From: Paenibacillus sp. FSL R7-0204
GTDB lineage: Bacteria; Bacillota; Bacilli; Paenibacillales; Paenibacillaceae
Direction of reading: 5' to 3'
DNA length: 64,000 nucleotides
Assembly: GCF_038002225.1 (NCBI RefSeq)
Contig: NZ_JBBOCA010000001.1
Coordinates: forward strand, 4,774,001 to 4,838,000
This document shows positions 25,218-36,927 of this stretch, in pieces. Below the pieces are notes generated by a model. It did no database searches and was not told where the DNA came from. It was given only the letters and a program-made list of their open reading frames with translations. The translations under genes and the position numbers were made by a program. Every line of letters starts with the position of its first letter. The first letter of the stretch is position 1.

Positions 25218-25245
25218 TTGACTTTTCGAAGCTGCTGATTATAAT
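25218..25245 (+). promoter_or_regulatory. Promoter of the licT-bgl operon
   Basis: TTGACT (25218-25223) and TATAAT (25240-25245) are 16 bases apart. Transcription would start near 25252, a few bases before the first antiterminator site. The rest of the 25011-25217 spacer is AT-rich with no gene. Confidence 0.7.
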
Positions 25246-25264
25246 AAGGTTATATTCCTTACAC

Positions 25265-25337
25265 GGACTGTTACTGGGCAACCAGGCATGACCGAAAACG
25301 ATTACATTTTTTTGTAATCCTTTTCGGTCATTTTTAT
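25265..25337 (+). promoter_or_regulatory. RAT antiterminator and overlapping terminator upstream of licT
   Basis: GGACTGTTACTGGGC...CAGGCATGACC (25265-25293) fits the ribonucleic antiterminator consensus of the BglG/LicT family. Its last six bases form the start of a strong terminator, ATGACCGAAAACGATTACA paired with TGTAATCCTTTTCGGTCAT (25288-25331) plus a T-run. Binding of LicT to the RAT would prevent terminator folding, so licT autoregulates itself. Confidence 0.88.
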
Positions 25338-25357
25338 TTGGCGGGAGGTGAGTAAGT

Positions 25358-26188
25358 ATGAAGGTCATCAAAAAAGTGAACAACAATGTAGCTATTGCTA
25401 TTAATGACAACAATGAGGAAGTGTTTGTGGTTGGCAAGGGCGTTGGTTTCCTAAAGACCCCCTATCAGTTGACTGAAACCGATATGGTGGTGGAGAAAAT
25501 CTTTGTCGCTCCCAAAAACATCCGCATGTACGACTTGTTGAACAGCATTCCGATTGAGCATATCTATCTGGCGGAAGAAGTCATTACCATGGGCAGCGAC
25601 ATTCTGCATAAGACGTTCAATACCAATCTGCTGCTCACTCTCTCTGACCATATAAGCTTCGCTCTGGCCCGTACCCGTGAAGGTGTCTCCATCAAGAATC
25701 CGCTGGAATGGGAAGTGCGCACCCTATACCCGGATGAGACCCGTGTAGGTGAAGCTGCAGTCCGGTTAATTGAAGCTACAGCGGGAGTCCGCCTCCCGGC
25801 AGCCGAAACGACCCTGATTGCCTTACATTTTGTGAATGCCCAGGTGGGGTCTGGAGAAATGAGCGATACAACCAAAATTACCACCGTTACCGGCGAGATG
25901 CTGTCCATCATCAAATACGCGCTGAAAATTGATTTTGAGGAAGAGTCCATTCACTTCATGCGCTTCGCCACCCATGTCCGCTATTTCATCATGCGGCAGA
26001 TGAGCGGCAAGTCGCTGAAGAAAGAGAATGAAGCGTTGTTTGAGATGGTAACAGAGAAATTCCCTCGTGAACTGGAGTGTGTGGAGAAGATCGCGGCATT
26101 CCTGCAGAACAATTACGGCTGGAGCTGCACCAATGATGAGAAGCTGTATCTGATTCTTCACATTCAAAGGTTAATCTCCAACGACTAG
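25358..26188 (+). CDS. licT: BglG/LicT family transcriptional antiterminator
   Basis: 276 residues, the usual family length. Residues 1-57 are the CAT RNA-binding domain (MKVIKKVNNNVAIAI...FVVGKGVGF). PRD1 spans about 65-170 with His98 and His157 (TLSDHISFA, LIALHFVNAQ), and PRD2 about 171-276 with His206 and His268 (FATHVRYFI, LILHIQRL). In this family phosphorylation of PRD1 by the beta-glucoside EII inactivates, while HPr phosphorylation of PRD2 activates. It lies between two RAT/terminator elements that it should control. GGGAGGTG precedes the ATG. Confidence 0.93.
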   Translation: MKVIKKVNNNVAIAINDNNEEVFVVGKGVGFLKTPYQLTETDMVVEKIFVAPKNIRMYDLLNSIPIEHIYLAEEVITMGSDILHKTFNTNLLLTLSDHISFALARTREGVSIKNPLEWEVRTLYPDETRVGEAAVRLIEATAGVRLPAAETTLIALHFVNAQVGSGEMSDTTKITTVTGEMLSIIKYALKIDFEEESIHFMRFATHVRYFIMRQMSGKSLKKENEALFEMVTEKFPRELECVEKIAAFLQNNYGWSCTNDEKLYLILHIQRLISND

Positions 26189-26221
26189 CCGGCTCTGCCC
26201 GATAATTGCATACTATGAATT

Positions 26222-26295
26222 GGACTGTTACTGATTCGATCAGGCATGACCAAGCACACGGGAATGACGATTCCCTTGGCTTGGTCATTTTTTTA
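26222..26295 (+). promoter_or_regulatory. Second RAT antiterminator and terminator, upstream of bglP
   Basis: GGACTGTTACTGATTCG...CAGGCATGACC (26222-26251) repeats the first RAT with changes confined to the variable middle. The terminator ATGACCAAGC...GCTTGGTCAT (26246-26288) with a following run of T overlaps its 3' end. It gates read-through from licT into bglP. Confidence 0.88.
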
Positions 26296-26327
26296 TTCCC
26301 AGACTACTTTATGTAAGGAGAATGGTC

Positions 26328-29721
<3,394 letters not shown>

Positions 29722-29726
29722 ACAGT

Positions 29727-30677
29727 ATGAATATACTACGGTCTGTCCAAAAAATACCTGGCGGTCTGCTCATCGTCCCCATGCTGCTGGCAGCCGCCGT
29801 CAACACGGTATTTCCGCAGCTGTTCGGCATTGGTGATCCTACAACCGCTCTGTTTACCTCCAGAGGAACGATGGTGCTTATCGGCTTGATCCTGTTTGTA
29901 TCCGGGACGCAGTTGGACCTCCGCCTGCTCCCTGCTACACTGAAGCGCGCCGGGGTGCATGTTCTGGCAAGAATCCTGATCGCCTGGATGTTTGGATGGG
30001 CATTCGTTTATGGATTCGGCATCGAGGGCTTTGCCGGTATTTCTGCCATTGCCTTCATCGCAGTGCTGACTAGCTGCAATCCGGGCCTTTACCTGGCGCT
30101 GATGAATTCCTACGGAGATGAAATGGATCAGGGAGCCTTTGGTATTTTGAACCTGATCGCCGTTCCGGTCATTCCGGTCATGATTCTGAACTCGGCCAGC
30201 GAGGCAGGAATTGATTATCTTAGCGTGGCGGCCACGCTGCTCCCTTTTGCCGTAGGTATACTGCTTGGCAATCTTGATGCTAACCTTCAGAGGATGTTTG
30301 CTCCGGGAACAGTGATCCTATTGCCATTCCTCGGCATCAGCTTCGGGTCTAGCATCAACCTGAGCCTGGCCTTCCGGTCGAGCTTATCCGGCCTGCTGCT
30401 AACCTTACTCTTCTTCCTGCTTTGTCTGCTGCCGCTGGTTATGATTGACCGTCACTTGTTAAAACGCCCGGGGTATGCAGCGGCGGCTACCTGTTCAGTC
30501 GCCGGTCTATCGATGGTTGTGCCCGGGATAGCTGCCGGTTTTAACCCGGCTTATGCACCATATGCGGATACAGCTATAGCACAGATTGCTTTTACTGTCA
30601 TCCTGACTTCCATCACCATACCTTATGTGGTTAAACGGCTGGCTGGAAAAGTGAACTCGGCCGAAGCCGGCCATTAG
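29727..30677 (+). CDS. kdgT: 2-keto-3-deoxygluconate permease
   Basis: 316 residues from ATG at 29727, five bases after the bglH stop and without a strong ribosome site, so it is probably translated by coupling. About ten membrane helices; KdgT family motifs include IPGGLLIVPMLLAAAVNT at the start, TSCNPGLYLALMNSYGD (near 117), GILLGNLDANLQRMF and FLGISFGSSINLSL. The family imports 2-keto-3-deoxygluconate, a pectin breakdown product, by proton symport. Its place in a beta-glucoside operon without KDG kinase or aldolase is unusual; the substrate here may differ. Confidence 0.85.
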   Translation: MNILRSVQKIPGGLLIVPMLLAAAVNTVFPQLFGIGDPTTALFTSRGTMVLIGLILFVSGTQLDLRLLPATLKRAGVHVLARILIAWMFGWAFVYGFGIEGFAGISAIAFIAVLTSCNPGLYLALMNSYGDEMDQGAFGILNLIAVPVIPVMILNSASEAGIDYLSVAATLLPFAVGILLGNLDANLQRMFAPGTVILLPFLGISFGSSINLSLAFRSSLSGLLLTLLFFLLCLLPLVMIDRHLLKRPGYAAAATCSVAGLSMVVPGIAAGFNPAYAPYADTAIAQIAFTVILTSITIPYVVKRLAGKVNSAEAGH

Positions 30678-30703
30678 CTGCAACCAGAGACATAATACCA
30701 ATT

Positions 30704-30757
30704 GCGGTCCATTGCCTTCCCAGATTCGGGTCTGCGATTGGGCCGCTTTAATTTTTA
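30704..30757 (+). terminator. Terminator of the licT-bgl-kdgT operon
   Basis: GCGGTCCATTGC pairs imperfectly with GCGATTGGGCCGC across an 18-base loop and is followed by TTTAATTTTT. It lies 27 bases after the kdgT stop. Confidence 0.65.
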
Positions 30758-30789
30758 GCTAAAAATTTAACTAGGTTTCAAAATTTCAC

Positions 30790-30817
30790 TTGCTTTATTA
30801 AAGTTATCAGCTATAAT
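30790..30817 (+). promoter_or_regulatory. Promoter of the FMN reductase gene
   Basis: TTGCTT (30790-30795), 16 bases, TATAAT (30812-30817). The gene starts 57 bases downstream. Confidence 0.55.
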
Positions 30818-30873
30818 AAAAAACATATCAAGCAAAACAAATTACGGAAAACAAAATTCGAGGAGGAATTACA

Positions 30874-31416
30874 ATGACAACACTTAATATCGGAATTATT
30901 CTTGGAAGCACACGCAAGGGCCGCGTTAGCCCGCAGGTAGGCGAATGGGTGAAGGGGATCGCTGATGCCCGTGGAGATGCTAATTACGAAATCGTAGATA
31001 TTGCTGACTTCAAGCTGCCGCTGCTCGGGGAGAGCGACAGCTACGCTGAAGCTCAGGCTTGGGCAGCTAAGCTGGCTACCCTGGACGGATTCGTATTCAT
31101 CGTTCAGGAATATAACCACAGTCTCTCCGGTGCACTGAAGAACGCACTGGATTCTGCCCGCGAAGAATGGAACAACAAGGCTGCCGGAATCGTCAGCTAC
31201 GGCTCCGCCGGTGGCGCCCGCGCCGCTGAGCATCTGCGCGGTATTCTCGGCGAATTGTCCGTCGCCGATGTTCGTGTCCACCCGCTGCTCTCGCTGTTCA
31301 CCGACTTCGAGAACGGCTCGGTGTTCAAGCCGGCTGACCTGCATGCTGCCAATGTCAATGCTATGCTGGATCAGGTCTTGGCCTGGAGCGGCGCGCTAAA
31401 GACACTGCGCCAGTAA
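30874..31416 (+). CDS. NADPH-dependent FMN reductase family protein
   Basis: 180 residues with a flavodoxin-like fold. The FMN phosphate loop is ILGSTRKGRVSPQVGEW (near 8), and QEYNHSLSGALKNALD (near 83) is the family signature contacting the flavin ring. Such enzymes reduce quinones, azo dyes or chromate with NAD(P)H. GGAGG 7 bases before the ATG fixes the start. Monocistronic, bounded by its own promoter and terminator. Confidence 0.9.
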   Translation: MTTLNIGIILGSTRKGRVSPQVGEWVKGIADARGDANYEIVDIADFKLPLLGESDSYAEAQAWAAKLATLDGFVFIVQEYNHSLSGALKNALDSAREEWNNKAAGIVSYGSAGGARAAEHLRGILGELSVADVRVHPLLSLFTDFENGSVFKPADLHAANVNAMLDQVLAWSGALKTLRQ

Positions 31417-31464
31417 GAATTCATTCGAAGCAGTTCCAGATCTATACAAGTCCGAACATGAAGC

Positions 31465-31512
31465 AAGGGGAATCTCCAGCCAAAGGCTGTGGAGATTCCC
31501 CTTATTTGTTTT
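31465..31512. terminator. Terminator between convergent genes
   Basis: AAGGGGAATCTCC and its complement GGAGATTCCCCTT flank an inner GCC-AAA-GGC hairpin; TTATTTGTTTT follows on the plus strand. It ends the FMN reductase mRNA and, less strongly, the convergent LuxR mRNA. Confidence 0.8.
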
Positions 31513-31545
31513 ACATTAGTAATTCTCATAAGTAATTCTCGACCC

Positions 31546-32607
31546 TTATCGCGGAAGCAGCCGGCTGATCAGCTCTCTGCGGCTGGATACGCCTGTCTTG
31601 GCGAAGATGGATTTCAAATGATCCTGTACCGTGTAGGCGGAGATATGCAGCGATTCGGCCAGCTCCTTGGTCGATAACCCCAGCGCCAGCAGCTCTGCCA
31701 GCTCCTTCTCCCGCGCGGTCAGGGCGAAGGCTTCGGCCAGCAGCCGGAAAACATCGCCGGAGCGGGCACTTACCAAGGATACGGCGAGCTGTGTCTGCGG
31801 GCCGCCAAGCAGGCTTGCGGTAACTGTCAGATACGCCCCGTCTCCAATTGGAAGACTTATTCTTGCCTGAGAAGTCCCGGCTCCGGCGGGCTTCTTCGCG
31901 CCGAGCACCCGCAGGCAGACGGCACGCACCGGGCCTGGAAGCTGCCCTTCTTCCAGCTGCTCCAGGTTCCAGATCTGCTTCAGCCAATAACGGGCTGCTG
32001 CATTCGCACTGACCGGGACCAGCCGCTCACTCAGCACCAGAATACCGTTATCCTCCGGCACTGCCCGATCCGCTCCGGATACCGGCAGGACAGAAGCATA
32101 CGCACGCAGACGTTCAGCGATCAGCGGAGCTACCGAAGCCAACAAGGCACATTCCTGCTCCTGAAACGCCGGCTGGCCCAACTGACGGAATAAGGTCAGG
32201 AACCCCCAGCAGACCCCGCCTGTGCGCAGCGCTACGCGCAGCTCATCCCCGAATCCGGCGGGCTGCAGCACCTTGCGGTACCGCGCGCTTTTCTCCAGGC
32301 TTCCCCCGGTCACTCCGCTTAAGCAGACTGCCGGAATATCCGACACCGCTAACTGCTCATACTTCATATAATCCTCATGCAGATATTCATATTCGAACAA
32401 TAGCGGATGAACCTCTTCAAGTCCCTGCTCCGTGACTGCCCCTGTGGTTAAAAGCGTGTGCGGGTCTACTGTCGTACAACAGGCCGCAGCGAACGGAACC
32501 AGCAGGCGGAGCCTGGCAATTACCGCTTCACGGTACTGCTGTGAATCCAGAACCGGACCACCCCGGACAGGGTCAAGCTGTAATAGGCTATGTACTCCCT
32601 TGTTCAT
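31546..32607 (-). CDS. LuxR family (FixJ/NarL-type HTH) transcriptional regulator
   Basis: 353 residues from ATG at 32607, with GGGAGG 7 bases upstream. The C-terminal 60 residues are a LuxR helix-turn-helix (LTAREKELAELLALGLSTKE, LAESLHISAYTVQDHLKSIF). The long N-terminal part shows no clear receiver Asp; a GAF-like stretch is plausible at about 50-170 (LRLLVPFAAACC, GVCWGFLTLFRQLGQPAF) and a PAS-like one at 180-280. It is divergent from the saccharopine-dehydrogenase-like gene, which it may control. Ligand unknown. Confidence 0.83.
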   Translation of the reverse strand: MNKGVHSLLQLDPVRGGPVLDSQQYREAVIARLRLLVPFAAACCTTVDPHTLLTTGAVTEQGLEEVHPLLFEYEYLHEDYMKYEQLAVSDIPAVCLSGVTGGSLEKSARYRKVLQPAGFGDELRVALRTGGVCWGFLTLFRQLGQPAFQEQECALLASVAPLIAERLRAYASVLPVSGADRAVPEDNGILVLSERLVPVSANAAARYWLKQIWNLEQLEEGQLPGPVRAVCLRVLGAKKPAGAGTSQARISLPIGDGAYLTVTASLLGGPQTQLAVSLVSARSGDVFRLLAEAFALTAREKELAELLALGLSTKELAESLHISAYTVQDHLKSIFAKTGVSSRRELISRLLPR

Positions 32608-32730
32608 CTTCTGTCCTCCCCGAAATCCCACAAATGTGGGATAGTCTGCCGCCCGCCTTAGCAGGATAATGATACGTAACGTTAATTATACCGCAGATTC
32701 TGCAATCCACCACGAAGGACGGGAATACTT

Positions 32731-33867
32731 ATGAAAACAGATATTGTAGTAATCGGCGGCTACGGGCATGTCGGGTCACAGATATGCCGGCTACTCGGGG
32801 CACAGCACCCCGGCAAGGTCTACGCGGCAGGAAGAAACCTGAACAGGGCCGAGGAATTCTCCCGCAGTACCGGCGGATATGTGAAGCCGCTGTGCCTGTC
32901 AGCAGAGAAGCCGCTTCCCCCAGAGCTGCTGGGGAAGGTCAAGCTGGTCGTCATGTGTCTGGATCAGCAGGACACCCGGCTGGCCGAAGCCTGCCTCCAG
33001 AGCGGCACCCATTATGTAGATGTCTCGGCAAGCGGAGACTTCCTGACTATGCTGCAAAGGCTCGACCCTGTGAAGCATAAGCTCAAGGCGGCAGCAGTGC
33101 TGAGTGTCGGCCTCGCACCGGGGTTAACGAACCTGCTTGCGGCACGGGCTGTCCAGGAGCTGGACCATACAGAGCAGATCGACATCTCGATCATGCTGGG
33201 ACTGGGTGACAGCCATGGACAGGCGGCTATGGAGTGGACGGTGGACAACCTTGGAGCCGACTTCGAGATTACCGAACACGGCAGACCGCGCACCGCCTCA
33301 AGCTTCACGGAGGCTAAGACTGCGGATTTCGGGTTTGCTCTGCGGACGCATAGAGCCTACCGTTTTCCTTTTTCGGATCAGATGACTCTGCCTCAGACCC
33401 TTGCCGTACCTTCCGTCTCGACCCGGCTCTGCTTCGATTCACGGAGCATGACCTCAGCCGCAGCGCTGCTGCGCCGCACCGGACTCTACCGTCTGCTGCG
33501 TAACCGGACGCTCCGCAACCTCGCGGTCCAGGCGTTCACCCGCTTCCGCTTCGGGTCCGAGCGCTACGCGGTCAAAGTCGATGCCTGTGGCATGAAGGAC
33601 GGTATACCCGCCTCCAGAGAATACGGAATCACAGGCGTACATGAAGCATCCATCACAGCAGCAACGGCTGCTGGAGTCGCCTTGAGACTCTATGAGTCAG
33701 CACCGTCTCCCGGTGTCTATCACATTGAACAGCTATTCTCCCTTGATTCCAACGGGGAACAATGTTCGCTAATCCCTTCCGTCTCCGGCGGAACGGGACC
33801 CTCCTTCCGTTATCCGCTGGACGGACTGGCTATCTGGACCCGTTCCGGCCGGCCTTCACATGCTTAA
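32731..33867 (+). CDS. Saccharopine dehydrogenase-like NAD(P)-binding protein
   Basis: 378 residues. An N-terminal Rossmann fold (IVVIGGYGHVGSQICRLLG, residues 4-23) with VYAAGRNLNRAEEF is followed by THYVDVSASGDFL and GLAPGLTNLLAARAV, all typical of the saccharopine dehydrogenase-like superfamily. The C-terminal catalytic-like domain diverges, so true lysine metabolism is unlikely; many such proteins are uncharacterised reductases. Its 3' end overlaps the convergent DUF817 gene by 38 bases. Confidence 0.8.
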   Translation: MKTDIVVIGGYGHVGSQICRLLGAQHPGKVYAAGRNLNRAEEFSRSTGGYVKPLCLSAEKPLPPELLGKVKLVVMCLDQQDTRLAEACLQSGTHYVDVSASGDFLTMLQRLDPVKHKLKAAAVLSVGLAPGLTNLLAARAVQELDHTEQIDISIMLGLGDSHGQAAMEWTVDNLGADFEITEHGRPRTASSFTEAKTADFGFALRTHRAYRFPFSDQMTLPQTLAVPSVSTRLCFDSRSMTSAAALLRRTGLYRLLRNRTLRNLAVQAFTRFRFGSERYAVKVDACGMKDGIPASREYGITGVHEASITAATAAGVALRLYESAPSPGVYHIEQLFSLDSNGEQCSLIPSVSGGTGPSFRYPLDGLAIWTRSGRPSHA

Positions 33868-34603
33868 GCTGAGCGACAATAATCACGCTGATAATCACCA
33901 GCAGGAACCATGAGCTGATCTTGCCGAAGCCTACCAGCTGCCAGCTCTCGTGCTGGTCCGGGTATTGCCACGCCCCCAGGAAGGTCGCAATATTCTCGGC
34001 CAGCCAGATGAAGAAGCCTACAATGGCAAAAGCCAGCACAAGCGGCATCCGGTACGTCTTGCCCTGCACCCGGTAGATGATCCAGGTTCTCCAGAATACC
34101 ACTACTACCAGGGCTGTCAGCCACCAGCGGAAATCTGGAATATAGTGGTGGGTGAAGAAGTTCAGGTAGATCGCTCCGCCCAGTAGTCCCGCAGCGGCAA
34201 GACCCGGCCAGCCGGTCAACTCCATCTTCAGCCTGCGCCAGATCTGGCACATGTAGCTTGCCACACTGGCATACATGAATCCGCTGTACAGCGGCACACC
34301 GAGCAGCTTCGCATAACCGGGTTCCGGGTAGGCCCAGGAGCCCATTCTTATTTTATACATCTCCAGCACCAGTCCAATTCCATGAAACACACAGATGACC
34401 TTGATCTCATCCAGCGTCTCCAGCCCGCTCCGGTACATCAGGTACTGCACAGTAAGCAGGATCAGCAGAATCAGATCATAGCGGTGGATGAACGGCAGCT
34501 CGATTGTGCGGGTCAGGATTAACGTTCCAAAGATCGCTACAGGAAAAATACAGCTCATCGCCTGATGATACCCGAAGTGCAGCAGCCGTGTCATGGTTCT
34601 CAA
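33830..34603 (-). CDS. DUF817 family membrane protein
   Basis: About 257 residues with eight or so membrane helices. Family hallmarks: LLHFGYHQAMSCIFPVAIFG at the N-terminus, DEIKVICVFHGIGLVLEMYK (near 80), GSWAYPEPGYAKLLGVPLYSGFMY and HYIPDFRWWL. Function unknown. A frame to 34633 overlaps the HTH gene stop as TAATG, suggesting coupling, but the only good ribosome site (GGGGAGG) fits TTG at 34603, which I used. Confidence 0.82.
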   Translation of the reverse strand: MRTMTRLLHFGYHQAMSCIFPVAIFGTLILTRTIELPFIHRYDLILLILLTVQYLMYRSGLETLDEIKVICVFHGIGLVLEMYKIRMGSWAYPEPGYAKLLGVPLYSGFMYASVASYMCQIWRRLKMELTGWPGLAAAGLLGGAIYLNFFTHHYIPDFRWWLTALVVVVFWRTWIIYRVQGKTYRMPLVLAFAIVGFFIWLAENIATFLGAWQYPDQHESWQLVGFGKISSWFLLVIISVIIVAQLKHVKAGRNGSR

Positions 34604-34632
34604 TACCATTCCCTCCCCGCTCCCGGTGCCCA

Positions 34633-34848
34633 TTATTCTATAGCATCCGCTGTGTATTCCAGAATATCTCCCGGCTGGCAGTCCAGCGCCTTACATATCG
34701 CCTCAAGCGTTGAGAAGCGGATCGCCTTGGCCTTGCCGTTCTTCAGAATGGACAGGTTCGCCATCGTAATTCCCACCCGCTCCGTAAGCTCGGTTACGCT
34801 CATTTTCCGCTTAGCCAGCATGACATCAATGTTGATTATAATCGCCAT
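34633..34848 (-). CDS. Small XRE-type helix-turn-helix regulator (YozG-like)
   Basis: 71 residues: MAIIINIDVMLAKRKMSVTE, then LTERVGITMANLSILKNGKAKAIRFSTLEAICKALDCQPGDIL, a single Cro/C1-type DNA-binding domain. This subfamily regularly accompanies DUF2975 membrane proteins, as here. ATG at 34848 has GAGG 8 bases upstream; a GTG at 34857 is in frame but overlaps the site. It lies 10 bases after the DUF2975 stop. Confidence 0.88.
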   Translation of the reverse strand: MAIIINIDVMLAKRKMSVTELTERVGITMANLSILKNGKAKAIRFSTLEAICKALDCQPGDILEYTADAIE

Positions 34849-34858
34849 GGTCGTCACC

Positions 34859-35347
34859 TCAGACTGTCAGATCATTTTCAGATTTCAGTTCAATAGCGTC
34901 TTTCAAAAGCTTCTGGAGAACTGCCGCGAACACGGCAATGACCAGCGAGGCAAAAATAAGGATCATCCCGATGACGATGATCCCCGGGGCATCATCCTTC
35001 TCCGCCATCAGATAGAACAGCGGCAACCCTATAACGAATATCCCGCTGATGGCCACTGCGCAGTGCTTGATATTCTTCAGCACCTGTACCGAAGCCTCCG
35101 AGAAGGCCATGTTCTGGTCAATATACCCCAGCAGTCTGAAGGTCTGATAGAGCGCAATGTAGAAAGGTACCGCCGCCCCGTATAAATCAATCATGACCAG
35201 AGCCTTGAGGTACGCATGCTCCGGATACAGCTCGGCTGCAAAGCCGGCGATGGACGGAACCGCAAAGATACACAGGGCCAGTGCACCCATGCCCAGCAGA
35301 AGAATCACAGCCTTCAAAAAAGTGGTTGAAGCGGGTTTACGTTTCAT
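34859..35347 (-). CDS. DUF2975 membrane protein
   Basis: About 162 residues with four membrane helices (FLKAVILLLGMGALALCIFA, ALVMIDLYGAAVPFYIALY, HCAVAISGIFVIGLPLFYLM, IIVIGMILIFASLVIAVFA). This is the standard layout of DUF2975. Family members form a two-gene module with a YozG-like XRE regulator immediately downstream, probably sensing something at the membrane; the function is not known. ATG at 35347 fits the family start; ATG at 35368 is an alternative. Confidence 0.83.
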   Translation of the reverse strand: MKRKPASTTFLKAVILLLGMGALALCIFAVPSIAGFAAELYPEHAYLKALVMIDLYGAAVPFYIALYQTFRLLGYIDQNMAFSEASVQVLKNIKHCAVAISGIFVIGLPLFYLMAEKDDAPGIIVIGMILIFASLVIAVFAAVLQKLLKDAIELKSENDLTV

Positions 35348-35449
35348 CAAGACAAGCACCTCACTCATTAATTGTGAGTTCAATTTAACACAGTATTTAT
35401 TGTTTATCAATATATTTAGATTGAATAATAATATTTAATTATTGTTTTA

Positions 35450-36032
35450 TCATTGCCGGCAGATGTCAATAAACCGCTGTAGCCCGGCTGACAGGGTCTC
35501 GTTCTTGCGTGTACAGACAGCAATATGATTGCTAAGCTGAATGCCCTCCACCTGTACCCGGCATAACTGCTTCCACTCCAAATAGTCCCGCACAGCCAGC
35601 GAGGAGATGAAGTTGGCACCATACCCTGCCATGACCGAACGAATGACTTCGCCCAACCCGCTGAATTGCAGGGTCACACGCGGCGGCTTCAGGCTGTAGG
35701 TTGTACAGAGCGAGACCAAACGTTCCCGCCGGAAGATAGGTGGCGGCAATGCGCAGCTTCCCCTTCCGTCCCTGGCGGTAATCCTCTACGAACTCCTCAA
35801 TCCGTTCTTCATAGGTGAAGAGATTGCCTGCCTGCTTCGCCAGCTCTGTCCCGAAGGGAGTCAGCGAGATTCCCCGGCCGCTGGGACTACACAGCGGCAA
35901 CCCCAAATCCTTCTCCAGCCTCTTGATCTGGCTGGTCACCGCCGGCTGGCTGATCCTCAGCCGGGCAGCCGCCTTCGTAACGCTTCCCGTCTCGGCTACA
36001 TAATAAAAAAGCCTCAGTGCATGAATGTTCAT
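35450..36032 (-). pseudogene. LysR family regulator, inactivated
   Basis: The N-terminal winged helix is intact (HALRLFYYVAETGSVTKAAA, RLRISQPAVTSQIKRLEKDLG) up to KGKLRIAATYLPAG near residue 103. The frame then runs into unrelated sequence. The C-terminal end of a LysR effector domain (EVIRSVMAGYGANFISSLAV to DICRQ) appears in another frame ending at 35450. About 100 residues of the effector domain are missing, so an internal deletion with frameshift destroyed the gene. It lies divergent to the O-methyltransferase, its probable former target. Confidence 0.85.
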
Positions 36033-36178
36033 AAATGCGCTCCTATTCATGGGTTGCATTCATAACTTATACTTATGATTATACCATTAACATATATTAG
36101 TATTATGAATGATAATCCTTTATATTTAAAGCAGTTCTAATACACCAATACAAAAACACAACTAACGGAGGGATTCAC

Positions 36179-36850
36179 ATGGAAGAACAGAACAAATGGA
36201 GCAACGTAGACGCTTATTTCAATGACCGATTATTGGCGGCAGATCCGGTCCTGGATGCTGTGCTGGATGCGAATACAGGGGCCGGCTTACCGGCGATTGA
36301 TGTCGCTCCGAATCAGGGGAAGCTGCTGCATCTGCTCGCTAAAATGAAGGGAGCGTCCAACATTCTGGAGATTGGCACCCTGGGCGGTTATAGCACCATC
36401 TGGCTGGCGCGGGCGTTGCCGGAGACGGGCAAGCTGGTCTCGCTGGAATTCGAGCACAAGCATGTTGTAGTAGCTGAGGATAACCTGAGAATGGCGGGGC
36501 TGGCAGACAAGACAGAGGTAATTGAAGGCCCGGCGCTGGATTCGCTGGCGCTGCTGGAAGCCCGGGGCTATGAGCCGTTTGACTTCATCTTCATTGATGC
36601 CGACAAGCCTAATAATCCGCATTACCTGAAGTGGGCGCTGAAGCTGGCCCGGCCGGGCGCAGTCATCGTAGCCGATAACGTGGTGCGTGACGGCGAGGTT
36701 ATTGACCCGGGCAGTGCGGATGACCGGGTTCAAGGCATCCGGCAGTTCATGGAGCTGCTCGCCGCAGAGCCGCGTATAGATGCTACTGCAATACAGACGG
36801 TAGGCAGCAAGGGCTATGACGGCTTTGTGTTAGGCATTGTTACCGCTTGA
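36179..36850 (+). CDS. Class I SAM-dependent O-methyltransferase
   Basis: 223 residues of the CCoAOMT/cation-dependent family. The SAM-binding motif is NILEIGTLGGYSTIWLARAL (near 60), followed by VSLEFEHKHV. The metal-binding Asp lies in FDFIFIDADKPNNPHYL (near 140) and a further acidic pair in IVADNVVRDGEV. It methylates catechol-type hydroxyls on an unknown small molecule. The divergent LysR gene that probably controlled it is broken, so expression may now be constitutive. GGAGGG precedes the ATG. Confidence 0.9.
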   Translation: MEEQNKWSNVDAYFNDRLLAADPVLDAVLDANTGAGLPAIDVAPNQGKLLHLLAKMKGASNILEIGTLGGYSTIWLARALPETGKLVSLEFEHKHVVVAEDNLRMAGLADKTEVIEGPALDSLALLEARGYEPFDFIFIDADKPNNPHYLKWALKLARPGAVIVADNVVRDGEVIDPGSADDRVQGIRQFMELLAAEPRIDATAIQTVGSKGYDGFVLGIVTA

Positions 36851-36871
36851 ACAATGAACAATAACAGAAAT

Positions 36872-36923
36872 AACCCGCCAAGACTGGATAAGCAATTCAT
36901 CCATGTTGGCGGGTTATTTGTTG
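36872..36923. terminator. Bidirectional terminator
   Basis: AACCCGCCAA pairs with TTGGCGGGTT around a partly paired interior, with TTATTTGTTG on the plus strand and TTATTTC on the minus strand. It ends the O-methyltransferase and the convergent metal-importer operon. Confidence 0.8.
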
Positions 36924-36927
36924 CAGC

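Noticed and set aside
25168..25437. 89-codon minus-strand frame
   Set aside because: It lies opposite the licT promoter, antiterminator and start; its sequence is unrecognisable and it is explained by that leader.
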